Shown here one piece after another: positions 1 to 9,219 of a stretch of 64,000 nucleotides of DNA. Each line of letters opens with the position of its first letter. Positions within the stretch are counted from its first letter, which is position 1. The notes under the pieces are model-generated. The model worked only from the letters and a program-made list of their open reading frames with translations. It was not told the origin of the DNA and searched no databases. The translations under genes were made by a program, and so were the position numbers. The stretch is from Flavobacterium shii (GTDB lineage: Bacteria; Bacteroidota; Bacteroidia; Flavobacteriales; Flavobacteriaceae): the NCBI RefSeq assembly GCF_025847235.1, contig NZ_JAOZEW010000018.1, forward strand, positions 62,001 to 126,000, in the 5' to 3' direction.

Positions 1-2216
1 CTTTGGATATTTTTCCAACCGATATTGTAAGTATTTTAGAAACATACAAAACTTTCAATCCTAATTTATACGGTGATTTTGCAGGAGCTACTTTTAATAT
101 CGTAACAACTGCTACTGGAAAAAGTCAAACGAAAATTAATTTTGGAGCTGGTTACACTATTAATAACAACCTGCAAAAGTTCCTTATTTCTCAAGATGCA
201 ACTTCAACATCTGATTTTTTCGGATTTTCAGGTAACGAAAGAGATTTACCATCTGCATTGACTAAAACTCCTAGTAACCAAACATTAACTGCAGACCAAT
301 CTGCAAACGGATTTGGTTCAGGATTTGATGTTAAAAGCAGTGTATCTCCTCTAAATACAAGTTTTGGAGTTCTTCATTCAGAAAAATTCAACGTAGGCAA
401 AAAACAAAACGTATTTCAATATTTGATATCACTTAACTATGATAATAAATATCAAATTAGAAGCGGAGCCGATAGAATTTTTAATACGGCACAAGGAAAT
501 TATGACAATGATTTAACTACAACCCAGTATAAATTTATTACAAATTCATCTGCACTAGTTGGTTTAACTTATAAAACAAAAAGACTTTCTCTTACGTCAA
601 ACACGATCTATCTAAAATCGACTGAAAATTTAATACAAGATCAGGTAGGTTATACAAATTCTAATGCAGCTCAAACAAATGGTTTCATAAGAATGAATCA
701 ATTGCAAGAGTCTACTTTATTTAACACACAATTGTTTGGTAACTATAAAATAACTGAAGATGAAAGACACACTGTTAAAGCTGGTGTCTCATTCTCTACA
801 ACACAGTACGAACTTCCTGACAGAAAATCTTTCAAGGGTATTAAGATGGACGACAATACAACTTCAATATCCTATACTGGTAACAGTATAACCAGACAAT
901 ATCTTGATTTTAAAGGTGACCAACATATCTCTGGTTTATTAGAATACGGTTGGAAATTTGGAAATGAAGACATAAGCAAATCAAACAAGCTTACAGCAGG
1001 ATATAGCGGCTATATGAATAAAATGGGATCTGAATTTAGATTTCTAGTATCCCAAAATCTAGACTCAAATAGTGCTACTTTCCCAACCAATACTCCTGAT
1101 GCTACTTTAAGAAACGAAATTTCAAACGGCAATTTCACTTACAGAGAAGGTACAAACTCAACTTACAAAGCAATGCTAGAAGAGTTTGTTAACGCTGGAT
1201 ACTTAGATTTAGCTTTAAAATTTTCTGAAAAATTTGAGTTAAATGTAGGCGCAAGAGTTGAACAAACTCATAGAGAAACAAAATACAAGTCAACAGGAAG
1301 TTTTGAAGATCCATATCAAATAATAACTACTGATAAAACAGATATTTTGCCATCTGTAAACACAAAATACATTGTAAATGAGAATTCAAACTTAAGATTT
1401 GCAGCCTCAAAAACAATTACGAGGCCTGTAATTATGGAGTCTTATCCTCTTGAGTTTGTAAACCCAGATGGTACTATAGAAAGAGGTAATGAATTTTTGA
1501 CTAATAGTGCTAATTATAATTTTGATTTAAAATACGAATTGTTCCCAACTGCTAAGGAATTAATTTCTGCTACAATTTTTACTAAAATGATAGATAATCC
1601 TATCGAAAGATTATTTACAAACTCAGCAGGAAGTGGTGGACAAATTATAACATACGGTAATTCCAATAAAGCTTTACTATATGGTGCTGAATTTGAATTC
1701 TTATTTCAATTAGAAAGAATTTCAAAATCATTATCTAATTTCTCTTTAGGTGCTAATGCAGCATTAATGGATACGAAAGTAACGATTCAAAAAACTTTTG
1801 AAAATGGAGTTAACAATCCTGAAACTATTGCAGTTGATGATAATCCATCTCGAAAATTACAGGGAGCCTCTCCTTGGATCGTAAATGCTGATCTTAGATA
1901 CGATTCTGAGTTTAGTGAAAAATGGAAAAGCTCGATGACTATGGTTTACAATGTATATAGCAAACGTATATATGCCGTAGGTACAAATGGACTAGATAAT
2001 TATTATGAAATGCCATTTGGTAAACTTGATTTTATCTGGCAAAACAAAATTTCAGAGAAATTTGATATTAAACTTTCTGTAGATAACCTATTAAACCCGT
2101 CTTATAAAATACAAATGGGTGAGAATAGCAGAATTCCAATAACTGAAAGCGATTTAACTGTAAGAGAATACAAAAAAGGAGTTGGTTTCTCTATGAACAT
2201 ATCTTACACATTTTAA
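1..2216 (+). CDS. TonB-dependent outer-membrane receptor, 5'-truncated by the window edge
   Basis: The frame is open from the first bases, so the real start lies upstream; at least 737 residues are visible. The visible part begins at the end of the plug (DIFPTDIVSILETYK, then GDFAGATFNIVT), the usual signature just before the barrel, and continues with long alternating beta strands rich in Asn, Thr and aromatic residues. It ends in Phe (ISYTF), as outer-membrane barrels do. Such proteins import scarce ligands across the outer membrane using TonB-ExbBD energy. A beta-helix-like lipoprotein and a T9SS-sorted protein follow on the same strand, so the three may form one uptake or surface unit. 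The substrate cannot be read from the sequence. Confidence 0.9.
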   Translation, partial: LDIFPTDIVSILETYKTFNPNLYGDFAGATFNIVTTATGKSQTKINFGAGYTINNNLQKFLISQDATSTSDFFGFSGNERDLPSALTKTPSNQTLTADQSANGFGSGFDVKSSVSPLNTSFGVLHSEKFNVGKKQNVFQYLISLNYDNKYQIRSGADRIFNTAQGNYDNDLTTTQYKFITNSSALVGLTYKTKRLSLTSNTIYLKSTENLIQDQVGYTNSNAAQTNGFIRMNQLQESTLFNTQLFGNYKITEDERHTVKAGVSFSTTQYELPDRKSFKGIKMDDNTTSISYTGNSITRQYLDFKGDQHISGLLEYGWKFGNEDISKSNKLTAGYSGYMNKMGSEFRFLVSQNLDSNSATFPTNTPDATLRNEISNGNFTYREGTNSTYKAMLEEFVNAGYLDLALKFSEKFELNVGARVEQTHRETKYKSTGSFEDPYQIITTDKTDILPSVNTKYIVNENSNLRFAASKTITRPVIMESYPLEFVNPDGTIERGNEFLTNSANYNFDLKYELFPTAKELISATIFTKMIDNPIERLFTNSAGSGGQIITYGNSNKALLYGAEFEFLFQLERISKSLSNFSLGANAALMDTKVTIQKTFENGVNNPETIAVDDNPSRKLQGASPWIVNADLRYDSEFSEKWKSSMTMVYNVYSKRIYAVGTNGLDNYYEMPFGKLDFIWQNKISEKFDIKLSVDNLLNPSYKIQMGENSRIPITESDLTVREYKKGVGFSMNISYTF

Positions 2217-2345
2217 GAAACACTTAACAATTACCAAACACAAAGTTAAATAACGAGTGTTGATTTGATAACATTCTCTTAAATAGATTAAAAGAGACTC
2301 GAGTTAAATTTGTTGAAGATTAAAACAAAACAAAACACAAAACTT

Positions 2346-3563
2346 ATGAAAAAATTAGTAATCTGCTTAGCAGTTTTAGGAAGTATCTTTACAGGATGTT
2401 CGAGTGACAACAATAATGGAGACACCCCTGCAAAAACACCAGTAACAGGAGAAATATCTTCGAATATTACAGCAAACAAAACTTATGCTTACGGTAACTA
2501 TACATTAAAAGGGATGATAAAAGTTAGCAGTGGTGTAACACTTACTTTTGAGCCTGGCTGTACAATTACTTGCGATAAATCTACTGGAGAAAATGGTCTT
2601 ATTGTATTAAATGGAGGAAAACTAATTGCTAACGGTACAGCAGACTCTCCAATCGTTTTTACTGAGAAATCAAAAATAGGAGGTTCTTGGGCTGGTATTA
2701 TCATGTACGGAGATGCTCCAATTGTAAACTCAGCAACTGCTCCTGCTCCACAAACAGCAGTATCAGAAGATGGTTTAAACTTAACATACGGAGGTTCAAA
2801 TGCAGCACACAATGGAGGTTCATTGAAATATGTAAGAGTTGAATATGCTGGACAAGTAATCACAACTAACAGTAAAGAAAATAACGGATTCTCATTCTAC
2901 TCTGTTGGAACAGGAACTGTATTAGATCACTTAGTTTCATACAAAGGTAATGATGACGGTTTTGAATTTTACGGAGGAACAGTAAGTTTAACAAACGCAA
3001 TTTCTTACGGTAATAGTGATGACTCTTTTGACTGGCAAGATGGATGGAGAGGTCAAGACAATACAAACTGGTATGCATACCAAGTAGGTGTTGCTAACTA
3101 CGGTATAGAAGTAGAATCTAAAAGTGTTGACAATGCATTCTGGCCAAAAGTTACTAACATCACTCTTAGAAGAGCTGCTGGTACAACTACAGAAGCACAA
3201 AGCGAAATTCAGTTGGATGCTATCCAATTTAAAAAAGAAGGAAATGGTGATTACAGCAACATCGTAATTGATGGTTTTATTAGCCAAACTACTCCAACTC
3301 CTTACAACGGTGGTGCAATTCAAATATTAGACAAAGCTACATATGATCACCAAGTTGCTGCAGGAAAAATCAAATTAAACAACGTAAAAATCACTAATAC
3401 TCCTATTACTTTCATTTCAGGAGTTCCTACTGCATTCACAGTAACTGCTGCTAGTTTTGTTCCGGCATCAAACTGGACAGTTAGTACTACTGCTACAGGA
3501 GCTACTTTAACTGGTGGTGCATGGGCTACAGTTGATGGCGTAAACTTATTAGCGAAGCTATAA
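2346..3563 (+). CDS. Lipoprotein with beta-helix-like surface domain
   Basis: A 405-residue protein. I chose the ATG at 2346 because it gives a clean lipoprotein signal (MKKLVICLAVLGSIFTGCSS, Cys 18 as the lipid site); the frame is open 12 codons further upstream without a signal peptide. After an Asn/Asp-rich tether, the mature part has repeated short strands with Gly turns (VSSGVTLTFEPGCTI, GGKLIANGTADSPIVFTEKS, GGSWAGIIMYGDAP), the look of a right-handed beta-helix. Relatives in Flavobacteriia are often annotated only as hypothetical or, misleadingly, as multidrug transporter. It lies 129 bp after a TonB-dependent receptor and is followed by a strong terminator, so it is probably co-transcribed with the receptor and sits on the outer membrane. 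Ligand unknown. Confidence 0.8.
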   Translation: MKKLVICLAVLGSIFTGCSSDNNNGDTPAKTPVTGEISSNITANKTYAYGNYTLKGMIKVSSGVTLTFEPGCTITCDKSTGENGLIVLNGGKLIANGTADSPIVFTEKSKIGGSWAGIIMYGDAPIVNSATAPAPQTAVSEDGLNLTYGGSNAAHNGGSLKYVRVEYAGQVITTNSKENNGFSFYSVGTGTVLDHLVSYKGNDDGFEFYGGTVSLTNAISYGNSDDSFDWQDGWRGQDNTNWYAYQVGVANYGIEVESKSVDNAFWPKVTNITLRRAAGTTTEAQSEIQLDAIQFKKEGNGDYSNIVIDGFISQTTPTPYNGGAIQILDKATYDHQVAAGKIKLNNVKITNTPITFISGVPTAFTVTAASFVPASNWTVSTTATGATLTGGAWATVDGVNLLAKL

Positions 3564-3587
3564 GTTCTTCACCTATAAAATGTTAAA

Positions 3588-3620
3588 AACATCCTAAATT
3601 CTTAGGATGTTTTTTTTTTG
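3588..3620 (+). terminator. Rho-independent terminator
   Basis: A perfect 10-bp stem (AACATCCTAA / TTAGGATGTT) with a 4-nt loop is followed by an uninterrupted run of nine or more T. It ends the receptor/lipoprotein unit 25 bp after the lipoprotein stop codon. Confidence 0.9.
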
Positions 3621-3670
3621 GCGTAGTTTTTGAAAACTTTTTTGTATATTTACTATACGAAATTTAAGCG

Positions 3671-4009
3671 ATGGCAAAAAACTACTTTTATATTACATTC
3701 TTATTGGCTTTTTTATTTACTCTAAGTGCTTCTGCACAAGATAGTAAACAACTGCCAAAAACACAAGACGCCACTGTTATAGAGGGCTTAAGTTTGTACC
3801 CAAACCCTGTGAGCAATGGTAAAGTGTATATTTCATCCAAAAATGATTTAGAAAAAGAAATAATTATTTTTGATATACTTGGAAAAAAAGTATTACAGAC
3901 ACAATTAAGTTCTAGAGAACTAAATGTTTCTACTCTTTCTCCTGGCGTTTATATTATAAAAATCAATGAAGAAAATGCAACAGCAACCAGAAAATTAATT
4001 GTCAGATAA
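3671..4009 (+). CDS. Small secreted protein with T9SS type A sorting domain
   Basis: A 112-residue protein with an N-terminal signal peptide (to about residue 22, ending SASAQ) and almost nothing but a Por secretion C-terminal domain. The motif LSLYPNPVSNGKVYIS (about 36-51), then KEIIIFDILGKKVLQ, LSPGVYIIKI and the terminal KLIVR are the classic blocks of the type A sorting domain used by the type IX secretion system of gliding Bacteroidota. There is no obvious passenger domain, so it may be a minimal cell-surface anchor protein or the remnant of a larger exported protein. A -7-like TATATTTA at 3645-3652 lies just upstream; a terminator follows, so it is probably monocistronic. Confidence 0.85.
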   Translation: MAKNYFYITFLLAFLFTLSASAQDSKQLPKTQDATVIEGLSLYPNPVSNGKVYISSKNDLEKEIIIFDILGKKVLQTQLSSRELNVSTLSPGVYIIKINEENATATRKLIVR

Positions 4010-4031
4010 ATTTTCAGAATAAAATACAAAC

Positions 4032-4066
4032 AAAGCTCCATAGTAATATTGGAGCTTTTTTCTTTT
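4032..4066 (+). terminator. Rho-independent terminator
   Basis: A 9-bp stem (AAAGCTCCA / TGGAGCTTT) is followed by a T-rich tail, 23 bp after the stop codon of the T9SS-sorted protein. The TTG in its right arm (4049-4051) also fits the -33 element of the next promoter. Confidence 0.85.
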
Positions 4067-4081
4067 AAATAATTACCTTTG
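4049..4081 (+). promoter_or_regulatory. Bacteroidota-type promoter of the LuxE-like gene
   Basis: TTG (4049-4051), a 22-nt spacer and TACCTTTG (4074-4081) match the flavobacterial -33/-7 consensus. Transcription should start about 7 nt downstream, leaving a leader of only a few bases before the proposed TTG start at 4095. Confidence 0.6.
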
Positions 4082-4094
4082 CAAAAAAAAGATC

Positions 4095-5075
4095 TTGATT
4101 ACAACAACCGATATATTTACAATTTCCAGTCAAAAGCAATTTGAAAAAATGGCATTGAAAGTATTCCGCTTTCAGTACGAAAACAACGAAGTATATCGAA
4201 CATTCTGTGATTATCTTAATACAGATCCACAAAAAGTAAAATCGCTGGAACAAATTCCGTTTCTGCCAATCCAGTTTTTCAAGAGTCATACAGTCGTTTC
4301 AAATTCTAATCCTGCGCAAGTGACTTTTACTAGTAGTGGTACGACAGGAATGATTACCAGTAAACATATTGTAACTGATGTTTCTTTATATGAAGAAAGC
4401 TATCGCAAAGGGTTTTCGCAATTTTATGGCAACATCGAAGACTATGCTGTATTAGCACTTCTACCATCTTATTTGGAACGTGACGGATCTTCATTAATCT
4501 ATATGGTCGAAGATTTAATTAAATTATCAAATCATCCAGAAAGTGGGTTTTATTTACACAACCACGGAGAACTTACCCAGAAGCTAATCGAATTAGACCA
4601 ATCGGGACAAAATACCATCTTAATCGGTGTAACATATGCTTTGCTAGATTTAATCGAAAAAAACTCGTTTAAATTGCAAAATACCATCATAATGGAAACT
4701 GGTGGTATGAAAGGAAAACGCAAAGAAATGATTCGTGAAGAATTACACAAACAACTCTGCGAAGGTTTTGGTGTAACGGCAATACATTCTGAATATGGTA
4801 TGACCGAATTATTATCACAAGCTTATTCTCTAGGCGAAGGAATATTCGAATGCCCATCATGGATACAAATCCTTGTTCGCGATACCGAAGATGCTTTAAC
4901 TTACGTAAAAGAAGGAAAAACTGGCGGTATAAATGTAATCGACCTAGCCAATATTAATTCTTGCTCCTTTATCGCTACGCAAGATTTGGGCAAAAAATAT
5001 CCCAACAACTCTTTCGAGGTATTGGGACGTTTTGATAACTCGGATATTCGAGGTTGTAATTTAATGGTTTTATAG
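4095..5075 (+). CDS. LuxE-like acyl-protein synthetase / acyltransferase
   Basis: A 326-residue protein of the LuxE/phenylacetate-CoA-ligase-like family, which activates or transfers acyl groups through adenylation-type chemistry. The glycine/serine/threonine loop FTSSGTTG (around residues 78-85) is the ATP-binding P-loop-like motif; METGGMKG and HSEYGMTELLSQAY (around 201-265) are the conserved family blocks. Start: the frame opens with TTG at 4095, which keeps the IFTISSQKQFE segment; the first ATG (4149) would remove 18 residues. The 3' end overlaps the convergent tyrS stop by 6 bp. In Bacteroidota such genes often sit near surface-polysaccharide or lipid genes, but here nothing adjacent defines a substrate. 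Confidence 0.75.
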   Translation: MITTTDIFTISSQKQFEKMALKVFRFQYENNEVYRTFCDYLNTDPQKVKSLEQIPFLPIQFFKSHTVVSNSNPAQVTFTSSGTTGMITSKHIVTDVSLYEESYRKGFSQFYGNIEDYAVLALLPSYLERDGSSLIYMVEDLIKLSNHPESGFYLHNHGELTQKLIELDQSGQNTILIGVTYALLDLIEKNSFKLQNTIIMETGGMKGKRKEMIREELHKQLCEGFGVTAIHSEYGMTELLSQAYSLGEGIFECPSWIQILVRDTEDALTYVKEGKTGGINVIDLANINSCSFIATQDLGKKYPNNSFEVLGRFDNSDIRGCNLMVL

Positions 5076-6383
5076 AAAAAAATCATTTTCTACATTTATT
5101 ATGAAGTACTTTTTCTTTTTACCAAATTGTACTAAAATATACTTATCAAAAAATACATCGTTCAAAGTCAACAAAGTTTCAACTTGAATTTTCTCTTTAT
5201 TAACAGATACTGCATTACTTGCAAGAGCTTTCCTAGCTTCCCCTCTAGAAGGGAAAATATTCGTTAAATCAGACAATCCTAGAACAGCGTCAATTCCATT
5301 TGCTAAATCTGATTTCTTGATGACCGGTTGATCAAATTCAGAGAATATGTCAATAAAGAATTCTTCTCCTTCTTCTTTTAAGCTCTCAATTGTGAAGTTT
5401 GAAAAAACAAATTCAGATTTTTTAATTGAATCTTCCAATGCCTCTTTTCCATGCACGAAAATCGTAATTTCTTCAGCTAATTTCTTTTGTAAAACTCTTA
5501 AATGCGGAGCCGCTTTATGCTCTTCGATCAAAGCATCAATATTTTTTTTATCTAAAAAAGTAAAGATTTTAATATATTTTTCAGCATCAACATCGGTGGT
5601 ATTTACCCAAAACTGGTAAAATTTATATACTGAAGTTTTATCAGCATCCAGCCAAACATTTCCTCCCTCAGATTTTCCGAATTTAGAACCATCAGCTTTT
5701 GTAATTAAAGGTGTTGTTAAAGCAAAAGCTTTCGCATTTTCTCCTCCCATTCTACGAACCAATTCTGTACCTGTTGTAATATTACCCCATTGGTCAGACC
5801 CTCCCATTTGTAAAACACAATTATTGTTTTTATATAAATGATAAAAATCGTAACCTTGAATCAATTGATATGTAAATTCTGTAAAAGACATCCCTTCTCC
5901 TTCGCCTGCAAATCTCTTTTTAACAGAATCTTTCGCCATCATATAATTCACCGTGATACGCTTTCCAACTTCACGTGCAAAATCAATAAACGAGAATTCT
6001 TTCATCCAATCGTAGTTATTAACCATAACTGGAGCATTTGCATCAGTCGAGTTAAAGTCTAGAAAACGAGACAAAACGCTTTTGATTCCCGCAACGTTTT
6101 TAGCAAGGGTTTCTTCATTTAGCAAATTTCTTTCATCAGATTTTCCAGATGGATCACCAATCATTCCAGTTGCCCCTCCAACCAAAGCTATGGCTTTATG
6201 TCCAGTTCTATTTAAATGAACCAATAATATAATCTGAACCATACTACCAATATGTAGCGAATCTGCTGTTGGATCAAAACCTATATAAGCTGTTGTTACC
6301 TCTTTCAGTAATTGTTCTTCCGTTCCAGGCATACTGTCATGATATAACCCACGCCATTTTAATTCTTCAACTAGATTCTTCAT
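5070..6383 (-). CDS. tyrS: Tyrosyl-tRNA synthetase
   Basis: A 437-residue class I aminoacyl-tRNA synthetase that charges tRNA-Tyr. The HIGH-type motif is HIGS (residues 44-47); the KMSKS-type motif is KFGKS (about 240); the tyrosine-binding stretch QGYDFYHL and GGSDQWGN are present, and an S4-like RNA-binding domain forms the C-terminus (SRGEARKAL onward). I set the start at the ATG giving MKNLVEELKWRG; an open in-frame extension of 24 codons upstream lies over the probable promoter (TATATTTG at 6408-6401) and looks non-coding. The gene faces the LuxE-like gene and their stop codons overlap, with no room for a terminator between them. Confidence 0.97.
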   Translation of the reverse strand: MKNLVEELKWRGLYHDSMPGTEEQLLKEVTTAYIGFDPTADSLHIGSMVQIILLVHLNRTGHKAIALVGGATGMIGDPSGKSDERNLLNEETLAKNVAGIKSVLSRFLDFNSTDANAPVMVNNYDWMKEFSFIDFAREVGKRITVNYMMAKDSVKKRFAGEGEGMSFTEFTYQLIQGYDFYHLYKNNNCVLQMGGSDQWGNITTGTELVRRMGGENAKAFALTTPLITKADGSKFGKSEGGNVWLDADKTSVYKFYQFWVNTTDVDAEKYIKIFTFLDKKNIDALIEEHKAAPHLRVLQKKLAEEITIFVHGKEALEDSIKKSEFVFSNFTIESLKEEGEEFFIDIFSEFDQPVIKKSDLANGIDAVLGLSDLTNIFPSRGEARKALASNAVSVNKEKIQVETLLTLNDVFFDKYILVQFGKKKKYFIINVENDFFL

Positions 6384-6400
6384 TTTTAAAATAATTTGTG

Positions 6401-6408
6401 CAAATATA
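6401..6408 (-). promoter_or_regulatory. -7 element upstream of tyrS
   Basis: TATATTTG on the minus strand matches the Bacteroidota TAnnTTTG -7 element, 17 bp before the chosen tyrS ATG. I found no well-placed TTG -33 element. Confidence 0.45.
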
Positions 6409-6460
6409 ACGATTGTGAATTGAAAGCTAAAAAATGAATTGAAAAGCTTAATCATTATTT

Positions 6461-9136
6461 TCAGAATCTGTAATCCATTTTTAGAATCACATATCTAGGA
6501 AGTATCCTATATTCTGTTTTTGAAGTAACGATATCACTTATAAATGATTGTCGAAAAGTCTGAGTATTAAATAAATTCTTCGCAGAGAGAGAGAAAGACA
6601 ACTTGTTATTATTAATAATATAGTTCGCATTTAAATCAAGAAAATAATATTTTGCATTTTCTTTATCTAAATTTCCAAAGTAATATCTCTCTGTCTGGAT
6701 TTGTGCATTTAGCTTTTTGTTTATCACAAATAAAAAATCAAGAAAAGAAATATTGTCTGTATTTTTATTGATTACGGTAGTTCTAAATTCAGTCATAGTC
6801 CATTTAGAACCTAAATTGTAATTAAAAAAACCTTTAAAATTAGACTTTAATTCAGGTCCTAAAACAGTAGATTGAGAATGCACTTCTCTCAAACTACTAT
6901 TATTTACAATATTTTTATAATTGGATGAAGAATAGTTTAGATCCAATTTTACTATTGATGAAATTGAACTAAATAGAAATCCTAAATAGGCATTGACATT
7001 CAACATCGACCGGTCTTTGATTATAATTTTTTCGATTTGAGAATAATTAGGTTGGACAACAGAATTTGTAGAATAAAAATCATGATTTTGATAATAATTG
7101 ACATTAGTATTTAAAGAGAATCTACTATCCCAATCACCTAATTTATAACTAAAAAACAAAGAATTAGACTGAAGTTGATTTATTTCTCCTGTTCCTTTTT
7201 CAAAACTTCTATAACTTGTTAATACAAAACCATCGTATACATCAAGAATTTTCGCACTTGTGGTATTATATGAATATGAGGTGCTAATTCTATTCTTCTT
7301 ATTAATCTCCCAAACTAAAAATATAGATGGATTCACAAAAAACGGATTTTCATGTTGCTCTTTATTACTTGTTTCAAGACTTGTAATCAATTGATGAAAC
7401 TCTAAATTACCTCCTATCCCAAACTTTCCCTTAACATAATTGTATTTTGATTTAAAATAAGCATCCGCAGCAGTATATTTAACATCATTACTATATTTTT
7501 CGGGAGCATTCCTAATAACATCACTCTCATAAAACTGTAATTTAGAGCCAAATACATCATACCTGTTTTTATACCCCACCTTTACTTCAAGCAAATTCTT
7601 ACTTTCTTTTTTATCTAACAATTGACTTTCAAAACCAATAAATCGCATCCTGTTTTCACTCAGTTGCATAACATCATTTGCTGTTATACCTATTGGCAAT
7701 AAATCCTGAAATAAAAAAACGTTATTATAATAGTGTTGTGGTGTTTTTTCGTTAATAAATCTGCCTGAAAAAATTAAAACTTTGTTGTCTTTGAATCGGT
7801 TTGTATAAACTACTTTTTGATCAAGTAATTGATTATTTTCATGAAGTTTTTCGTTTGTATGCTCATTGTTAAAAATCAAATTTGTTTTAGTATTATCCTC
7901 TTCATAATTAAACTTACCAACATATTCAAACATTTGATTTTTTGAAATATCATAATTAAAATCAATCTTACCAAAACCAATAGTTTTCTTTTTATTTAAA
8001 ATATAGTTTTCAAAATTTGTAAAAGATATGCCTCCTGCATTATAAGCATCGATTCCTTTTCGATAGAAATCATTACCATCAGAATTAAAAAATCCCATTA
8101 CTTTCAATTTAACCTTTGAAGAAAGTGTGATAATAGAATTTAAAGAAACTAATTCAGCATTATTAAAATTGGTTCTTTCCTCCTTTAAATTTGGCTTAAA
8201 ACCATTTAAGTTAAGTAATTTACCCGCATTTTGATCATCACCAATATTACTTATATCATCTGTACTACTTGGCCTAATAATATAATCAACATCTCCTACA
8301 GCATCAACCCCTACATTATTAAGGTTTCCTATTCCGTAGTATTTAACCTTTTGCTTAAATGACATTAAATTAGTCCTGACATCATAACGATTTTCAGATG
8401 CTACCCCATAGCCTAAACTCATATTACCAAACCATTGCGTTTTAATATTTTTTTTTAAGGTAAGATTCAAAGCTACTTTGTCACTGTTTTCGATTCCTTT
8501 TAGCAAACGATTGTTAGAATATCGCTTATAAACCTCGACCTTATCTATGACTGATGCATTGAGATTTTTAGTCAATAACTTATATCCGTGCTCAAAAAAA
8601 TCATCTCCTTCTACCATGACTTTTTCCACTTCTTTATTACCAACTTTTATAGTCCCGTTTTTACTAACAATAAGCCCGGGTATTCTCCTCAATAAATCTT
8701 CTACAACTATCTCATTTCCCTTTGCAAAAGCTTTTCCATCAAATATTATAGTATCTTTCTTAAAAATTACAGGTTTTTCAGTTTTAATAATAACTTCATT
8801 AAGAGTTGTAACATCATCTTCTAAAACTGCATTTTGTATATATTTTTTAGCTGTTTCGATGACTATTGAAGCAGTATTAATCTTATAAGACATAGCCGTG
8901 AAACTAATTTCAAAATTTCCTGTCTCAGATAATTCTAAAATATATTTCCCTTCAATATCCGTACGTGTAAAAACTATAATTGATTGATTTTCTTGCAACT
9001 TTACAAATACATTAGCAAAAGAAATTGGATTTCCTTTTTTGTCTAAAACAGCACCTGATATTATAGATTGAGCCTGTAAAAAACCAGGCAACATAAAAAA
9101 TATAAAGAGTAAAACCGGAGTGTGATAAATCTTCAA
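6461..9136 (-). CDS. TonB-dependent receptor-like outer-membrane protein with N-terminal regulatory domain
   Basis: An 891-residue outer-membrane protein: signal peptide (to about residue 22, LQAQ), a carboxypeptidase-like beta-sandwich (SGAVLDKKGNPISFANVFV to about 105), a plug-like domain (EDLLRRIPGLIVSKNGTIKVGNKEVEKVMVEG region, about 140-180), then a large barrel ending in Phe. The family is the outer-membrane beta-barrel group near TonB receptors found beside GLPGLI genes. The GLPGLI gene lies just upstream on the same strand with an 83-bp gap, the arrangement repeatedly seen in Flavobacteriia, so the two probably act together. Ligand unknown. The tyrS promoter region follows downstream, with no strong terminator visible between them. 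Confidence 0.88.
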   Translation of the reverse strand: MKIYHTPVLLFIFFMLPGFLQAQSIISGAVLDKKGNPISFANVFVKLQENQSIIVFTRTDIEGKYILELSETGNFEISFTAMSYKINTASIVIETAKKYIQNAVLEDDVTTLNEVIIKTEKPVIFKKDTIIFDGKAFAKGNEIVVEDLLRRIPGLIVSKNGTIKVGNKEVEKVMVEGDDFFEHGYKLLTKNLNASVIDKVEVYKRYSNNRLLKGIENSDKVALNLTLKKNIKTQWFGNMSLGYGVASENRYDVRTNLMSFKQKVKYYGIGNLNNVGVDAVGDVDYIIRPSSTDDISNIGDDQNAGKLLNLNGFKPNLKEERTNFNNAELVSLNSIITLSSKVKLKVMGFFNSDGNDFYRKGIDAYNAGGISFTNFENYILNKKKTIGFGKIDFNYDISKNQMFEYVGKFNYEEDNTKTNLIFNNEHTNEKLHENNQLLDQKVVYTNRFKDNKVLIFSGRFINEKTPQHYYNNVFLFQDLLPIGITANDVMQLSENRMRFIGFESQLLDKKESKNLLEVKVGYKNRYDVFGSKLQFYESDVIRNAPEKYSNDVKYTAADAYFKSKYNYVKGKFGIGGNLEFHQLITSLETSNKEQHENPFFVNPSIFLVWEINKKNRISTSYSYNTTSAKILDVYDGFVLTSYRSFEKGTGEINQLQSNSLFFSYKLGDWDSRFSLNTNVNYYQNHDFYSTNSVVQPNYSQIEKIIIKDRSMLNVNAYLGFLFSSISSIVKLDLNYSSSNYKNIVNNSSLREVHSQSTVLGPELKSNFKGFFNYNLGSKWTMTEFRTTVINKNTDNISFLDFLFVINKKLNAQIQTERYYFGNLDKENAKYYFLDLNANYIINNNKLSFSLSAKNLFNTQTFRQSFISDIVTSKTEYRILPRYVILKMDYRF

Positions 9137-9219
9137 AAAAAGCTACTGTATTAATTATTGACAAACCCAAATATTATGATCAAAAAAACTGGAAATTTTA
9201 ATCTCCCAGATATCATATC

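Noticed and set aside
5070..6455. A longer tyrS start 24 codons upstream
   Set aside because: The extension is hydrophobic and Phe-rich, overlaps the -7 promoter element and precedes a clean family N-terminus.
8547..8888. An antisense open frame inside the receptor-like gene
   Set aside because: It is the opposite strand of a well-supported coding region and has no start context or family signature.
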